From: Myceligenerans salitolerans
Lineage (GTDB): Bacteria; Actinomycetota; Actinomycetes; Actinomycetales; Cellulomonadaceae
Length of the DNA stretch: 64,000 nucleotides
Assembly: GCF_017349295.1 (NCBI RefSeq)
Contig: NZ_JAFMPK010000047.1
Coordinates: 273,026 to 337,025, forward strand
Direction of reading: 5' to 3'
Part shown: piece by piece, positions 8,435-16,137 of the stretch
Numbering within the stretch: position 1 is the stretch's first letter
Layout: the number at the start of each line of letters is the position of its first letter
Translations under genes and position numbers: made by a program
The notes under the pieces: model-generated
What the model was told of the DNA's origin: nothing
The model's database searches: none
The model's input: only the letters and a program-made list of their open reading frames with translations

Positions 8435-8440
8435 ACGCTA
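8435..8440 (-). promoter_or_regulatory. Candidate -10 hexamer (TAGCGT), leaderless
   Basis: TAGCGT lies 6 nt before the GTG at 8428 of the ABC transporter gene. Confidence 0.5.
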
Positions 8441-8653
8441 ACCGCGGGCACTGACATCCCCGGCCGGACGGCACCCACGGCACCTTCGGGCTCGCCGACC
8501 GCACGGCACCCCAACGGTTCCGGCGGCTCGCACGTAGGTGAGGGGTAAGGGTGCGGCGGCCCGACCCCCCCGTAGCCGCCGCACCCGCCACCCCGGTGAG
8601 TGCCGGCCGCCGCCCGGGCGGCGTGCTCCCGAGTGCGTGTCGGAGTCCCGGCG

Positions 8654-8659
8654 TAGCCT
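8654..8659 (+). promoter_or_regulatory. Candidate -10 hexamer (TAGCCT), leaderless
   Basis: TAGCCT lies 7 nt before the ATG at 8667. The rest of the 238-bp stretch from 8429 holds no gene that I can see. Confidence 0.45.
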
Positions 8660-8666
8660 TCCGGTC

Positions 8667-9776
8667 ATGTCCTCCATGGCTCTCTCCCCCGATGTCGCGC
8701 GGCGGCTCCGGTTGCGCGCGCAGGGGCTGGTGCCGCGCGGCGGCCTGTCGCCGGTCGAGGTGGTGCGGCGCATGGTCGCGCTGCAAGGGCAGGATCTCCC
8801 GTCCGTGCTGCGAGCCGTCGCGGTGCGATCCCGCACCGGCACGACGCTCGACGACGTCCGCGCCGCGTTCGACGCGGGTGAACTCGTGCGCGGCTGGACC
8901 CAGCGGGGCACGCTGTTCGCCACGACGCCGCGCGACCTCGCGGCGCTCATGTCGCTGACCGCCGAACGCGTGAGGCGCACGTCGCGCAAGCTCCGCGCGG
9001 ACGAGGGCCTGAGCGACGACGTCGTGCGCCGGGCCGCGGCGGTGGCCCGGGAGGCGCTGGCCGACGGCGCGGTGTCCCGCGCCACCTTGACCGACCTGTG
9101 GCGGCAGGAGGGGGTGCCCACGGACGGGCAGCGGGGTTACCACCTCGTCTCGCTGCTCGCGCTCGACGGCGTGCTCCACTGGGGGCCGTTCGCGGGGACG
9201 CAGCAGCTGATCGTCGCCGCGCGCGCCGACACCCCGCCGGGGGAACCCGTCGACGAGCTGCGCCGCATCGCCCGCGCCTACGTCGCGACCCGCGGGCCTG
9301 CCACCGCCGACGACCTCGCCTGGTGGCTCGGCCTGCCGAAGACACCGGTCCGGCAGGCGGTCGCGGACGTCCTCGGCGCTCGTGTCCCCGCCACGGCTCC
9401 CGTGGCCGCGCACGGCGCGGTGCTGCACGAGGTCGAGGTCGACGGCACACGGATGCTCGTGACGGGCGACGCTCTGCGCGAGGCCACGGGCGAGCAGGCG
9501 AAGGACGCAGCCGGGGTCACGCTCGTACCGGGGTTCGACGAGATCGTGCTCGGTTACCAGGATCGCGGCCTCGTGGCGTCTCCGGAGGCGATGCGGACGG
9601 TCGTCCCGTTCACGAACGGCGTCTTCCGCCCGGCGGTGCTGCTCGACGGACGTCTGATCGGTACGTGGCGCCGCGCCCCCAAGAAGGGCGAGTCACCGTT
9701 CGAGCTGATCGCCGGTGTCCGGGCCCGCGACCGCGAGGCCGTCGAGAGGGCGGTCGCCGCCTGGGAGCACGGCTGA
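8667..9776 (+). CDS. Winged-helix AlkZ/YcaQ-like (HTH_42) protein, putative DNA glycosylase
   Basis: A 369-residue member of the HTH_42 (DUF1006) family, which includes DNA glycosylases AlkZ and YcaQ that remove bulky alkylated or crosslinked bases. The diagnostic Gln pair is present as VALQGQD (Gln40 and Gln42), the QxQ type of AlkZ-like proteins. RGWTQRGTLFATTPRDL and VPGFDEIVLGYQDR match further conserved blocks. AlkZ-like genes often give self-resistance to DNA-alkylating natural products, but no biosynthetic cluster is in this window, so a general repair role is more likely. The leaderless signature supports ATG 8667. Confidence 0.85.
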   Translation: MSSMALSPDVARRLRLRAQGLVPRGGLSPVEVVRRMVALQGQDLPSVLRAVAVRSRTGTTLDDVRAAFDAGELVRGWTQRGTLFATTPRDLAALMSLTAERVRRTSRKLRADEGLSDDVVRRAAAVAREALADGAVSRATLTDLWRQEGVPTDGQRGYHLVSLLALDGVLHWGPFAGTQQLIVAARADTPPGEPVDELRRIARAYVATRGPATADDLAWWLGLPKTPVRQAVADVLGARVPATAPVAAHGAVLHEVEVDGTRMLVTGDALREATGEQAKDAAGVTLVPGFDEIVLGYQDRGLVASPEAMRTVVPFTNGVFRPAVLLDGRLIGTWRRAPKKGESPFELIAGVRARDREAVERAVAAWEHG

Positions 9777-9813
9777 CCGCACGACGGCCGGGACGAGGCC
9801 ATCGGCCGGGCCC

Positions 9814-10818
9814 TCAGCCGACCGACCGCCCCACCGCGCGGAACGCGTCCAGGACCGTGCGGACCGCCAGCCGCTCGGCGCGGTCCGGGCGTGCCATCGC
9901 CACGATGTGCCTGCCCGCGGCCATCCCCGCCACCGGCCGCAGCACGAGCCGCGGGTCCGACGTCGTGTACCGCGGCAGCACCGCCACCCGGTCGCTCGCC
10001 GCGACGAGCGCCTCGATGAGACGGTTGTCACGCAGGCGTTGCACGACCGTCAACGGCAGGCCCGCCGCCGTCTCGACCGCGAGGCGCAGGCTGTCGAACG
10101 GGTAACCCGCGGGCACGCCGTACCACTCGCACCGTGCCAGGTCGGCGGGCGTGACCTCCGGCAGCGCCGCCAACGGGTGCGCGGCCCGCATCGCGATGTC
10201 CAGGGGTTCGCGCAGCAGCGGCGTCGTGGTCAGGTGCCGGGCGCCGTCGGGCACGGGTGAGGTGAAGCTGTGCCCGATCACGACGTCGTGGTCCGTCACC
10301 AGCTCCGCGTACGTCGTCTCGGCCACATCCACGTCGGTGCACTCCAGCAGGACGTCCGTCCCGGCCAGCCGTTCGAGCGCCCCGGGCAGGAGGATGGCCG
10401 CCGCGCTCGGCAGCGTCGCCACGGTCACGGTTCCCGACGGCGCGCCCACGTACGCGTCCCAGCTCGCCTGGACCCGCGCGACCGTGCGCGCGAGATCCCG
10501 GCCTCCCTCTGCCAGAAGCCGTCCCGCCTCCGTCAGCCGCACTCCCCTGCCGTCGGCCTCGACCAGGCGCACGCCGCCGAGATCGCGCCGCGCCGTGCGC
10601 AGCTGTTGCGACACCGCCGACGGCGTACGGAACGTCGCCGCCGCGACGGCGGTCACCGAGCCGCGGTCCGCGAGTTCGCGCAGCAGTTCCAGGTGGCGGG
10701 GGTCGACCCGGCTCAGGTCGATCCGCCGCGGCCGGCCGCCCTCGCCGCCCGCACGGTCGCTCGCACGGTCGCTCGCACGGTCGCTCGCGGCACGGGGGCC
10801 GTCACTCCGGTCCTTCAT
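9814..10818 (-). CDS. LysR family transcriptional regulator
   Basis: A 334-residue LysR-type regulator. The helix-turn-helix lies at about residues 36-95 (LELLRELADRGSVTAVAAATFRTPSAVSQQLRTARRD). The rest is a periplasmic-binding-like effector domain. The first ~30 residues contain a (RASD)-type repeat encoded by a 12-bp tandem repeat, absent from typical family members. It is divergent from the EamA transporter at 10890, its likely target. TAGGCT 6 nt before the ATG indicates a leaderless mRNA, overlapping a LysR-type inverted repeat. Confidence 0.92.
   Translation of the reverse strand: MKDRSDGPRAASDRASDRASDRAGGEGGRPRRIDLSRVDPRHLELLRELADRGSVTAVAAATFRTPSAVSQQLRTARRDLGGVRLVEADGRGVRLTEAGRLLAEGGRDLARTVARVQASWDAYVGAPSGTVTVATLPSAAAILLPGALERLAGTDVLLECTDVDVAETTYAELVTDHDVVIGHSFTSPVPDGARHLTTTPLLREPLDIAMRAAHPLAALPEVTPADLARCEWYGVPAGYPFDSLRLAVETAAGLPLTVVQRLRDNRLIEALVAASDRVAVLPRYTTSDPRLVLRPVAGMAAGRHIVAMARPDRAERLAVRTVLDAFRAVGRSVG
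10751..10786 (+). repeat. 12-bp tandem repeat, three exact copies
   Basis: GCACGGTCGCTC occurs three times head to tail. On the minus strand it encodes the RASD repeats at the N-terminus of the LysR regulator. Because the unit is a multiple of three, copy changes keep the frame. Confidence 0.85.
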
Positions 10819-10824
10819 GAAGGC

Positions 10825-10830
10825 AGCCTA
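10825..10830 (-). promoter_or_regulatory. Candidate -10 hexamer (TAGGCT) of lysR, leaderless
   Basis: TAGGCT is 6 nt before the ATG at 10818 and overlaps the inverted repeat at 10828-10843, so regulator binding there would block its own promoter. Confidence 0.5.
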
Positions 10831-10843
10831 CAGAGAGATGTAG
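10828..10843. promoter_or_regulatory. LysR-type operator (inverted repeat CTACA-N6-TGTAG)
   Basis: A perfect CTACA/TGTAG inverted repeat with 6-nt spacer gives the T-N11-A pattern of LysR boxes. A further CTACA half-site lies at 10859-10863. Both sit in the divergent lysR/eamA intergenic region. Confidence 0.55.
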
Positions 10844-10889
10844 CAGCTTTCACTTGTCCTACAGACCACTGCGCGCCCAGACTCGAGCC

Positions 10890-11849
10890 ATGCCGCTCAC
10901 GCACCGCCTGCTCGCGTTCTCGGTCGCCCTGATGTGGGGGCTGAACTTCATCGCGATCAACGCCTCCCTCCAGCAGTTCCCGCCCTTCATGCTGGTCGCG
11001 CTTCGTTTCGCGGTCGTCGCGATCCCGACGCTCCTGCTGGTACCGCGCCCACAGGTTCCGGCGAGGTGGCTGATCGGCTACGGCCTCGGGTTCGGCACGC
11101 TCCAGTTCCTGTTCCTCTACTGGGGCATGGCCGCCGGCTTCCCGACCGGCCTGGCCTCCCTCGTGCTGCAGTCCTCGGCGCCGTTCACGGTCCTCCTCGG
11201 CGCCACGGTCTTCCGGGAGCGGGTGTCCGGCAGGCAGCTCGCGGGGCTGGCCGTGGCCACGGCAGGGCTCGCCGTCGTCGGCTGGCAGCAGGCGCAGGCC
11301 GCGGCGTTCGCGCCGTTCCTCCTCGTCATCGCCGGCGGGTTCGGCTGGGCGATCGGCAACGTGTCCAACGCCCGGGCGATGTCCGGGGTGTCTCAGCGTC
11401 CCGATCCCCTGCACGTGACGCTGTGGATGTCGGTGGTGCCGCCGGTACCGATGGCCCTGCTGTCGCTGGCCGTCGAAGGGCCCGCCGTGATCGCGCGCTC
11501 CTTCACCCCGGGGCCGGAACTGGTTCCCGCGCTCGTGGGACTGGCCTACACGGTGGTGATCGGGACCCTCCTCGGCTCAGGGATCTGGACGTGGCTCATG
11601 GCCCGGCACCCGGCCGGCATGGTGGCACCGTTCTCCATGCTCGTCCCGGTCGTGGGGCTCAGCGCGTCCGCACTCCTGCTGGGCGAGGAACTCGGCGTCC
11701 CGCAGCTGACCGGCGCCGCGCTCGTCATCGCCGGCGTCCTGTGGGGCTCCCGGTCGGGGCGGCGGCGGCCCGAGCCAGTAGTGCCCGCCCGGCATGCGGG
11801 TGGTCGCCGGCCGGTGCATCCGACCGCACCGGCCGCGCCCGGGTCGTGA
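10890..11849 (+). CDS. EamA family (DMT superfamily) transporter
   Basis: A 319-residue drug/metabolite-type transporter with ten hydrophobic helices in two EamA repeats (residues about 5-140 and 150-290). Signature segments include MWGLNFIAINASL, WGMAAGFPTGLASLVLQSSAPFTVLLGA and GVLWGSRSG. Such proteins usually export amino acids or other small metabolites. The C-terminal ~30 residues are a Pro/Arg-rich tail. Start ATG 10890 begins directly before the first helix; the upstream in-frame extension is short and charged. Likely controlled by the divergent LysR regulator. Confidence 0.92.
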   Translation: MPLTHRLLAFSVALMWGLNFIAINASLQQFPPFMLVALRFAVVAIPTLLLVPRPQVPARWLIGYGLGFGTLQFLFLYWGMAAGFPTGLASLVLQSSAPFTVLLGATVFRERVSGRQLAGLAVATAGLAVVGWQQAQAAAFAPFLLVIAGGFGWAIGNVSNARAMSGVSQRPDPLHVTLWMSVVPPVPMALLSLAVEGPAVIARSFTPGPELVPALVGLAYTVVIGTLLGSGIWTWLMARHPAGMVAPFSMLVPVVGLSASALLLGEELGVPQLTGAALVIAGVLWGSRSGRRRPEPVVPARHAGGRRPVHPTAPAAPGS

Positions 11850-11885
11850 CACCGGTGTGCGTCGCACCCCGCCCTGCCGCCGGGC

Positions 11886-12140
11886 TCAGGCCTTGCGCCA
11901 GACCGAGACGTGCTTGCGGCTGTCGGCGGTGAACGGCGAGCGGTCCCAGTCCGCCCAGCGCTCGACCAGCCGCATCCCGGCGATCCGGGCCATCAGGTCC
12001 AGCTCCGCCGGCCATGTCACCGATCGTGACGTGGATCCGCTCCGCACCGGGCTTGCCGGCGATGCGGCGGGCCATGGCACGGCTCAGCTCGATCCCGTGC
12101 ACCCGGGTACCGCGCGCGGCGAGAGGAACGGGGAAGGCGC
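11886..12140 (-). pseudogene. Remnant of a class I SAM-dependent methyltransferase gene
   Basis: Two fragments of a typical actinobacterial methyltransferase lie in different frames. From about 12135 down to 12016 one frame reads VPLAARGTRVHGIELS and later IHVTIGDMA (motifs after the SAM loop and motif II). From about 12020 to the TGA at 11886 another frame reads ELDLMARIAGMRLVER and then the usual C-terminus SPFTADSRKHVSVWRK. The SAM loop (motif I) and the roughly 80 residues between GDMA and ELDLM are missing, so an internal deletion joined the two ends out of frame near 12018. It lies between eamA and dinB. Confidence 0.7.
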
Positions 12141-12211
12141 CCGGACGCCCGTCCTTTTCCGGCGTGGCATCGTGGACCCCGCACGACGTCCGGCAACGAA
12201 GGGAGAGGGAC

Positions 12212-12727
12212 ATGAACGGCGCGGACCTGCTCGTGGACGCGTTCGGCCGGATCCGCCAGGAGGTGCACGCCGCGGTCGACGGGCTGACCGCGGACGAGCT
12301 GGCATGGCGGGCCGACGCCGAGGCGAACTCGGTGGCCTGGCTCGTCTGGCACCTCACGCGGGTCCAGGACGACCACGTCGCCGACGTCGCCGGCACGGAC
12401 CAGCTCTGGTCCCACCACGGCTGGGCCGAGCGTTTCGGCCTCCCGCTCGCGGTGGGCGACACCGGCTACGGGCACCGCGCGGACGAGGTGGCGTCGGTGC
12501 GGGTCGGGTCCCCCGACCTGCTCACCGGGTACCACGACGCCGTCCACGAACGCACCGCCGACTACGTGGCCACCCTCACGGACGCCGACCTCGACCGCGT
12601 CGTCGACACCTCCTGGGACCCGCCGGTCACCCTCGGGGTCCGCCTGGTCAGCGTGTTCGACGACGACGCCCAGCACGCGGGCCAGGCCCTGCTGCTGCGC
12701 GGGTTGCTGCTGCGCCGCCGAGAGTGA
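12212..12727 (+). CDS. DinB family protein (DUF664-type)
   Basis: A 171-residue four-helix-bundle protein. NSVAWLVWHLTRVQDDHVADV carries a conserved His, and FDDDAQHAGQALLLRGLL carries the C-terminal His ligand; together with a third residue these normally bind a metal in DinB/YfiT-type proteins, some of which are bacillithiol- or mycothiol-dependent transferases. Strong ribosome site GGGAGAGG before ATG 12212. It follows the methyltransferase remnant and converges with the monooxygenase gene, 15 bp away. Confidence 0.87.
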   Translation: MNGADLLVDAFGRIRQEVHAAVDGLTADELAWRADAEANSVAWLVWHLTRVQDDHVADVAGTDQLWSHHGWAERFGLPLAVGDTGYGHRADEVASVRVGSPDLLTGYHDAVHERTADYVATLTDADLDRVVDTSWDPPVTLGVRLVSVFDDDAQHAGQALLLRGLLLRRRE

Positions 12728-12742
12728 CCGGTACGCGCCGGG

Positions 12743-14230
12743 TCACCCCGTCGCGAGCCGCGTCCTCAGCCGGTCCACCGCGCCCTGGTACTCCGACGGG
12801 TCGATCGGCAGGAGCCACTGCTTGACCTTCACGCTCCGCGAGACGTTCAGGTCGATGTCGTCGAGGGTCTCGTCGACGTTGTGCATGGAGAACGGGATCA
12901 CGCAGGTACCGCGCGCGTGACGCCCCTGCGTGCGCTTCTCCGTCCAGCGCAGCCGCGTCTCCACCAGTTCCCGCCGCTCCTCCACGGGCGGCAGCGGCAC
13001 CTTGCCCGCCAGGTGGGCGCCGATCCAGAGCGCGCCGGCCTCGGCGCTCAGCGGGCTGAAGTAGGAGGAGTTGTACCCGTTGAAGGTCAGGTGCGGTACG
13101 TCGTGCGGGAGGATCTGCCGCCACAGGTGGAAGTTGCCCTCGTCGTCGTGCAGCCGCCGCTGGATCTTCTCGTCGAGGAACGGCACCCGCTGGTGCCATC
13201 CCGTCCCGCACACGACGAGGTCCGCCGGGACGACGCGCCCGTCGGAGAGCTTCGCGTAGGGCCGCCCGTCCCTGACGACGAACCGCTCGATCGACGCGTC
13301 GCGGTGCACGACGATCCTCCCGCCGGCGATCTGCTCGAAGAACTGGTCGCTGACGAGGGAGACCGTGTGCCGGGCGATGTCGGTGAACTCACCGTGCGGC
13401 AGCAGGCCGAGCTTGCGGAGCCTGAGCTGCCGGGTCGTGATCGCGGCGATCGAGCCGACCATCGCGCGGGTGACGAAGTGGCCTCGGCCGTGCAGGAAGT
13501 TCTCGATGCCGACGGGCTCGATGTAGCGGAACAGCCCTTCGCCCAGCCGCGTCAGCAACAGGTACTTGAAGTTGAGCACCCGTCCGATCTTCTTCGGCAT
13601 CTTCCACAGGAGCTGGCGGGCGATCACGCGCGTGCTCGCCGCGACGGGCCCCAGCGACGTCGCGATGTCACACGCCGACTTCCCGTAGCCGATCACCAGG
13701 ACGTGCTTGCCGGCGCCCTCGGAGATGTCGTTGAGCTGCGACGGCGCCAGCAGGCGCCCACCGTGCCGGACCAGCTCCGAGTACCCCTCGAACTGCGGCA
13801 GCACCGGGTCGGAGAAGATCCCGTTGGCGACCACGAGGTGGTCGAACCGCTCCGGGGCCTTGAGGGAACCTCCCGCGGGGCGGACGGTGACAAGCCAGCC
13901 GTCCTCGGCGTCGGTCAGCTCCGTCCGCACCACCTCCGTCGACAGCCGCAGGCCGGACGCGAGACGGAACTTGCGCACGTAGGCCTCGAGGTACGCCTGC
14001 ACCTGGGAACCCGACGGCCACTCGGGGTACTCCTTGGGCATCGGGTGGTCCGAGAACGTGTAGGTGTCCTTGTTGTTCTGCGTCGTCAGACCCGAGTAGC
14101 GGCGCGTGCGGCTCCACACGCCGCCCACGTCCGGAGCCTTCTCGAAGACGACCACCTCGTGTCCGAGCTCTCGCAGGATCTTCAGCACCGCCAACCCTGC
14201 GAACCCCGCTCCCACGACCGCAACCCGCAC
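12743..14230 (-). CDS. Flavin-containing monooxygenase-like NAD(P)/FAD oxidoreductase
   Basis: A 495-residue two-dinucleotide-binding-domain flavoprotein of the FMO/Baeyer-Villiger class. FAD motif GAGFAGL at residues 7-13 and VGGVW near 36; the NADPH motif is VIGYGKSACD near residue 185; ATG-type block VCGTGWHQRVPF near 340. The family fingerprint FxGxxxHxxxY is degenerate (HGGRLLAPSQL), so the oxygenation chemistry may differ. The GTG at 14230 is preceded by GGGGTGAG and puts the glycine motif at the N-terminus as expected. The substrate is unknown. Confidence 0.9.
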   Translation of the reverse strand: MRVAVVGAGFAGLAVLKILRELGHEVVVFEKAPDVGGVWSRTRRYSGLTTQNNKDTYTFSDHPMPKEYPEWPSGSQVQAYLEAYVRKFRLASGLRLSTEVVRTELTDAEDGWLVTVRPAGGSLKAPERFDHLVVANGIFSDPVLPQFEGYSELVRHGGRLLAPSQLNDISEGAGKHVLVIGYGKSACDIATSLGPVAASTRVIARQLLWKMPKKIGRVLNFKYLLLTRLGEGLFRYIEPVGIENFLHGRGHFVTRAMVGSIAAITTRQLRLRKLGLLPHGEFTDIARHTVSLVSDQFFEQIAGGRIVVHRDASIERFVVRDGRPYAKLSDGRVVPADLVVCGTGWHQRVPFLDEKIQRRLHDDEGNFHLWRQILPHDVPHLTFNGYNSSYFSPLSAEAGALWIGAHLAGKVPLPPVEERRELVETRLRWTEKRTQGRHARGTCVIPFSMHNVDETLDDIDLNVSRSVKVKQWLLPIDPSEYQGAVDRLRTRLATG

Positions 14231-14357
14231 GTCCGCTCACCCCATCTCGTCGACGCTTCCGGATGTAAGGCATCGAACCGTAATCATTTGCCGGAACGCC
14301 GGGGACCACGGCGGTGATTGACAGAGCAGCGATATGGGCGATATGCCCGTCAGAGCG

Positions 14358-14705
14358 TCAGGCCCGCAGCCGCAGGGTCGGCGGTGCCGGCCAGTCGAGC
14401 ACGAACCGCTCGACGGAGGCGTCGACGGCGCCGAAGTCGTCCGTCTGCACGACGACCCTGCCCGGGCGCAGGTCCACGATCCGCACCCGGAGCGGTTGGC
14501 CACCGGGACGCTCCAGCGTCCAGACCTCCGCGAGCCAGCGCAGGCCGAGGTCCTCCAGCGCCTCCTCCGCCTCGATCCAGCCGACGGCGTCCGACACGTC
14601 CCACCCGAGCAGCGACACCGCCACCCAGTCGTCGCCGGCGGGCCGGATCCAGCCGACCAGCTCGCCGTCCTCCCGCCGGTGCGCGATCCACTCCTCAGGA
14701 ACCAT
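14358..14705 (-). CDS. Hypothetical protein, 115 residues
   Basis: I do not recognise a named family. It is a small soluble acidic/Trp-rich protein (EEWIAHRREDGELVGWI, ALEDLGLRWLAEVW, VVVQTDDFGAVDAS). The alternating strand-like pattern suggests a compact alpha/beta or beta fold. TAGCGT lies 7 nt before the ATG, with no ribosome site, so it is probably leaderless. The 126-bp gap to the monooxygenase gene start (14231-14357) holds no gene; it has a short AT-rich pocket and a GATATGGGCGATATG repeat at about 14331-14345. Confidence 0.7.
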   Translation of the reverse strand: MVPEEWIAHRREDGELVGWIRPAGDDWVAVSLLGWDVSDAVGWIEAEEALEDLGLRWLAEVWTLERPGGQPLRVRIVDLRPGRVVVQTDDFGAVDASVERFVLDWPAPPTLRLRA

Positions 14706-14712
14706 GGCCGCG

Positions 14713-14718
14713 ACGCTA
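14713..14718 (-). promoter_or_regulatory. Candidate -10 hexamer (TAGCGT), leaderless
   Basis: TAGCGT lies 7 nt before the ATG at 14705. Confidence 0.45.
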
Positions 14719-14836
14719 ACCGCGACCCCCTCGTCACCACCAGCGCATTCCGCACCCACCGGGACCTCTGGCGGCGCCGCACGGCCGGCAGGGTCGTCCT
14801 CGTGACCACCCTCACCCCGAGGGGCGCGAGGTCTGC

Positions 14837-14863
14837 GGTCACATCCGGGCGAACCGCCGTGTC
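14837..14863 (+). promoter_or_regulatory. Candidate ECF41-type promoter of the sigma factor gene
   Basis: GGTCACA at 14837-14843 and TGTC at 14860-14863 are separated by exactly 16 bp. The published ECF41 promoter motif is TGTCACA in the -35 and CGTC in the -10. This matches all but one base of each element, 59 bp before the sigma factor start, and suggests autoregulation. Confidence 0.45.
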
Positions 14864-14921
14864 GCAGGGGTATGGACACGACGCGCGCCCGCACCACGGT
14901 CGTCGGCGAGAGGATGGCCTC

Positions 14922-15986
14922 ATGACCCACGACACGCCCGGGACCGGCGGGACCACGATCGACGACGACGCCCTCGACCGGCTCCGGCCGCTCTCGTTCG
15001 CGGTGGCCTACCGCATGCTGGGAAGCGTCGCCGAGGCCGAGGACGTGGTGCAGGAGGCACTGCTCAAGGTCGCACAGCAGGCCGACCGCCCGGACGGCGT
15101 CCGCAATCCCGACGCGTTCGTCACGACGGTCACCACGCGGCTGTCGATCAACGTGCTGCGCTCGGCACGCGCCCGGCGCGAGACCTACGTGGGCCCCTGG
15201 CTGCCGGAACCGCTCGTCTCCGGCACGGCGACCCGGTGGCCGGGCCACGAGAGCCCCGCCGTCGCGCACAGCGCCGCCCCACCCGACGCGGCCGCGCACG
15301 CCGAGCTCGCCGACGACCTCTCCACCGCGTTCCTCGTCGTGCTCGAGACGCTTACCCCGGCCGAGCGGGCGGCGTTCCTGCTGCACGACGTGCTCGGCTA
15401 CCCGCACGCCGAGGCCGCCGAGATCATCGGGACGAGCGCGGTCTCGGCCCGTCAGCTCGCCTCCCGGGCCCGGCGCCGGATCGAGGCGAAGCGAGCCGAG
15501 GCGCTGGGGCACACCCCCGGGCGCCGGAGCCGTGAGGAGGCGAACCGGCTCGTGAGCCGCTTCCTCGCCGCCGTCGAGGACGGCGAGGTCGAGGCGTTCA
15601 TCGGTGTCCTCTCCGACGACGTCGTCTTCACCGGCGACGGTGGCGGCAACGTCCCGCCCGGCTTCGCCATCACCAAGCCGATGGCAGGCCGGGACCGCGT
15701 CGCGAAGCTGCTGTCCGGATTCTCCCGCCGCGGCCTGTCGGGGCTGGCGCACTACGTGCCCGAGGAGATCAACGGCGCCCCCGGGCTGGTCATCGTCGCC
15801 GACGACAGCCTGGGCGGCGGCGTGCTCGGCACGTTGTCCTTCGAGATCGGCACCACGCCCGACGGCGCCCTGCGGATCGTCGCGGCCCACGGCGTGGTGA
15901 ACCCGGCCAAGCTGGGCCACCTGGGCCGGCTCGCCGATCTGGACCGCCTCGCGGCACACCTGCGGCAGGCGCGTCGCGGACACTGA
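14922..15986 (+). CDS. sigJ: ECF41-family RNA polymerase sigma factor (SigJ-like)
   Basis: A 354-residue ECF sigma factor with the long C-terminal extension of group ECF41. Region 2 is at residues 18-90 (LSFAVAYRMLGSVAEAEDVVQEALLKV), region 4 at about 130-190 (LTPAERAAFLLHDVLGYPHAEAAEIIGTS). The extension is SnoaL-like (residues 215-330) and carries the ECF41 hallmarks DGGG and NPxKL, here DGGGN and NPAKL rather than DGGGK and NPDKL. In known members this extension controls sigma activity in place of an anti-sigma factor. ATG 14922 is preceded by GAGAGG. Confidence 0.93.
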   Translation: MTHDTPGTGGTTIDDDALDRLRPLSFAVAYRMLGSVAEAEDVVQEALLKVAQQADRPDGVRNPDAFVTTVTTRLSINVLRSARARRETYVGPWLPEPLVSGTATRWPGHESPAVAHSAAPPDAAAHAELADDLSTAFLVVLETLTPAERAAFLLHDVLGYPHAEAAEIIGTSAVSARQLASRARRRIEAKRAEALGHTPGRRSREEANRLVSRFLAAVEDGEVEAFIGVLSDDVVFTGDGGGNVPPGFAITKPMAGRDRVAKLLSGFSRRGLSGLAHYVPEEINGAPGLVIVADDSLGGGVLGTLSFEIGTTPDGALRIVAAHGVVNPAKLGHLGRLADLDRLAAHLRQARRGH

Positions 15987-16125
15987 CCGCGGACACTGAC
16001 CGCGGCCGCAGGCCGCCGCGGGAGCACGGATCGAAAACCCCTTCGGGCGGGAGCGCCCCGTGTCGACTCGTGCGTCCTCACGGCGCGACGGCGATGATTG
16101 CTCCTGACATAGTGGGACATTGGGG

Positions 16126-16131
16126 TAGCGT
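16126..16131 (+). promoter_or_regulatory. Candidate -10 hexamer (TAGCGT), leaderless
   Basis: TAGCGT ends 6 nt before the GTG at 16138; no ribosome site is present. Confidence 0.5.
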
Positions 16132-16137
16132 GCCTCC

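Noticed and set aside
8610-8625. Short palindrome around CCGCCCGGGCGG as a terminator
   Set aside because: It has no loop and lies before, not after, a gene; GC-rich palindromes of this length are frequent here.
10751-10786. Repeat array as a possible CRISPR
   Set aside because: The 12-bp units are contiguous, coding and have no spacers. The same applies to the repeats at 5839 and 56413.
16099-16131. TGACAT as a -35 for the RyR gene
   Set aside because: The spacing to TAGCGT is only about 15 bp; I kept only the -10.
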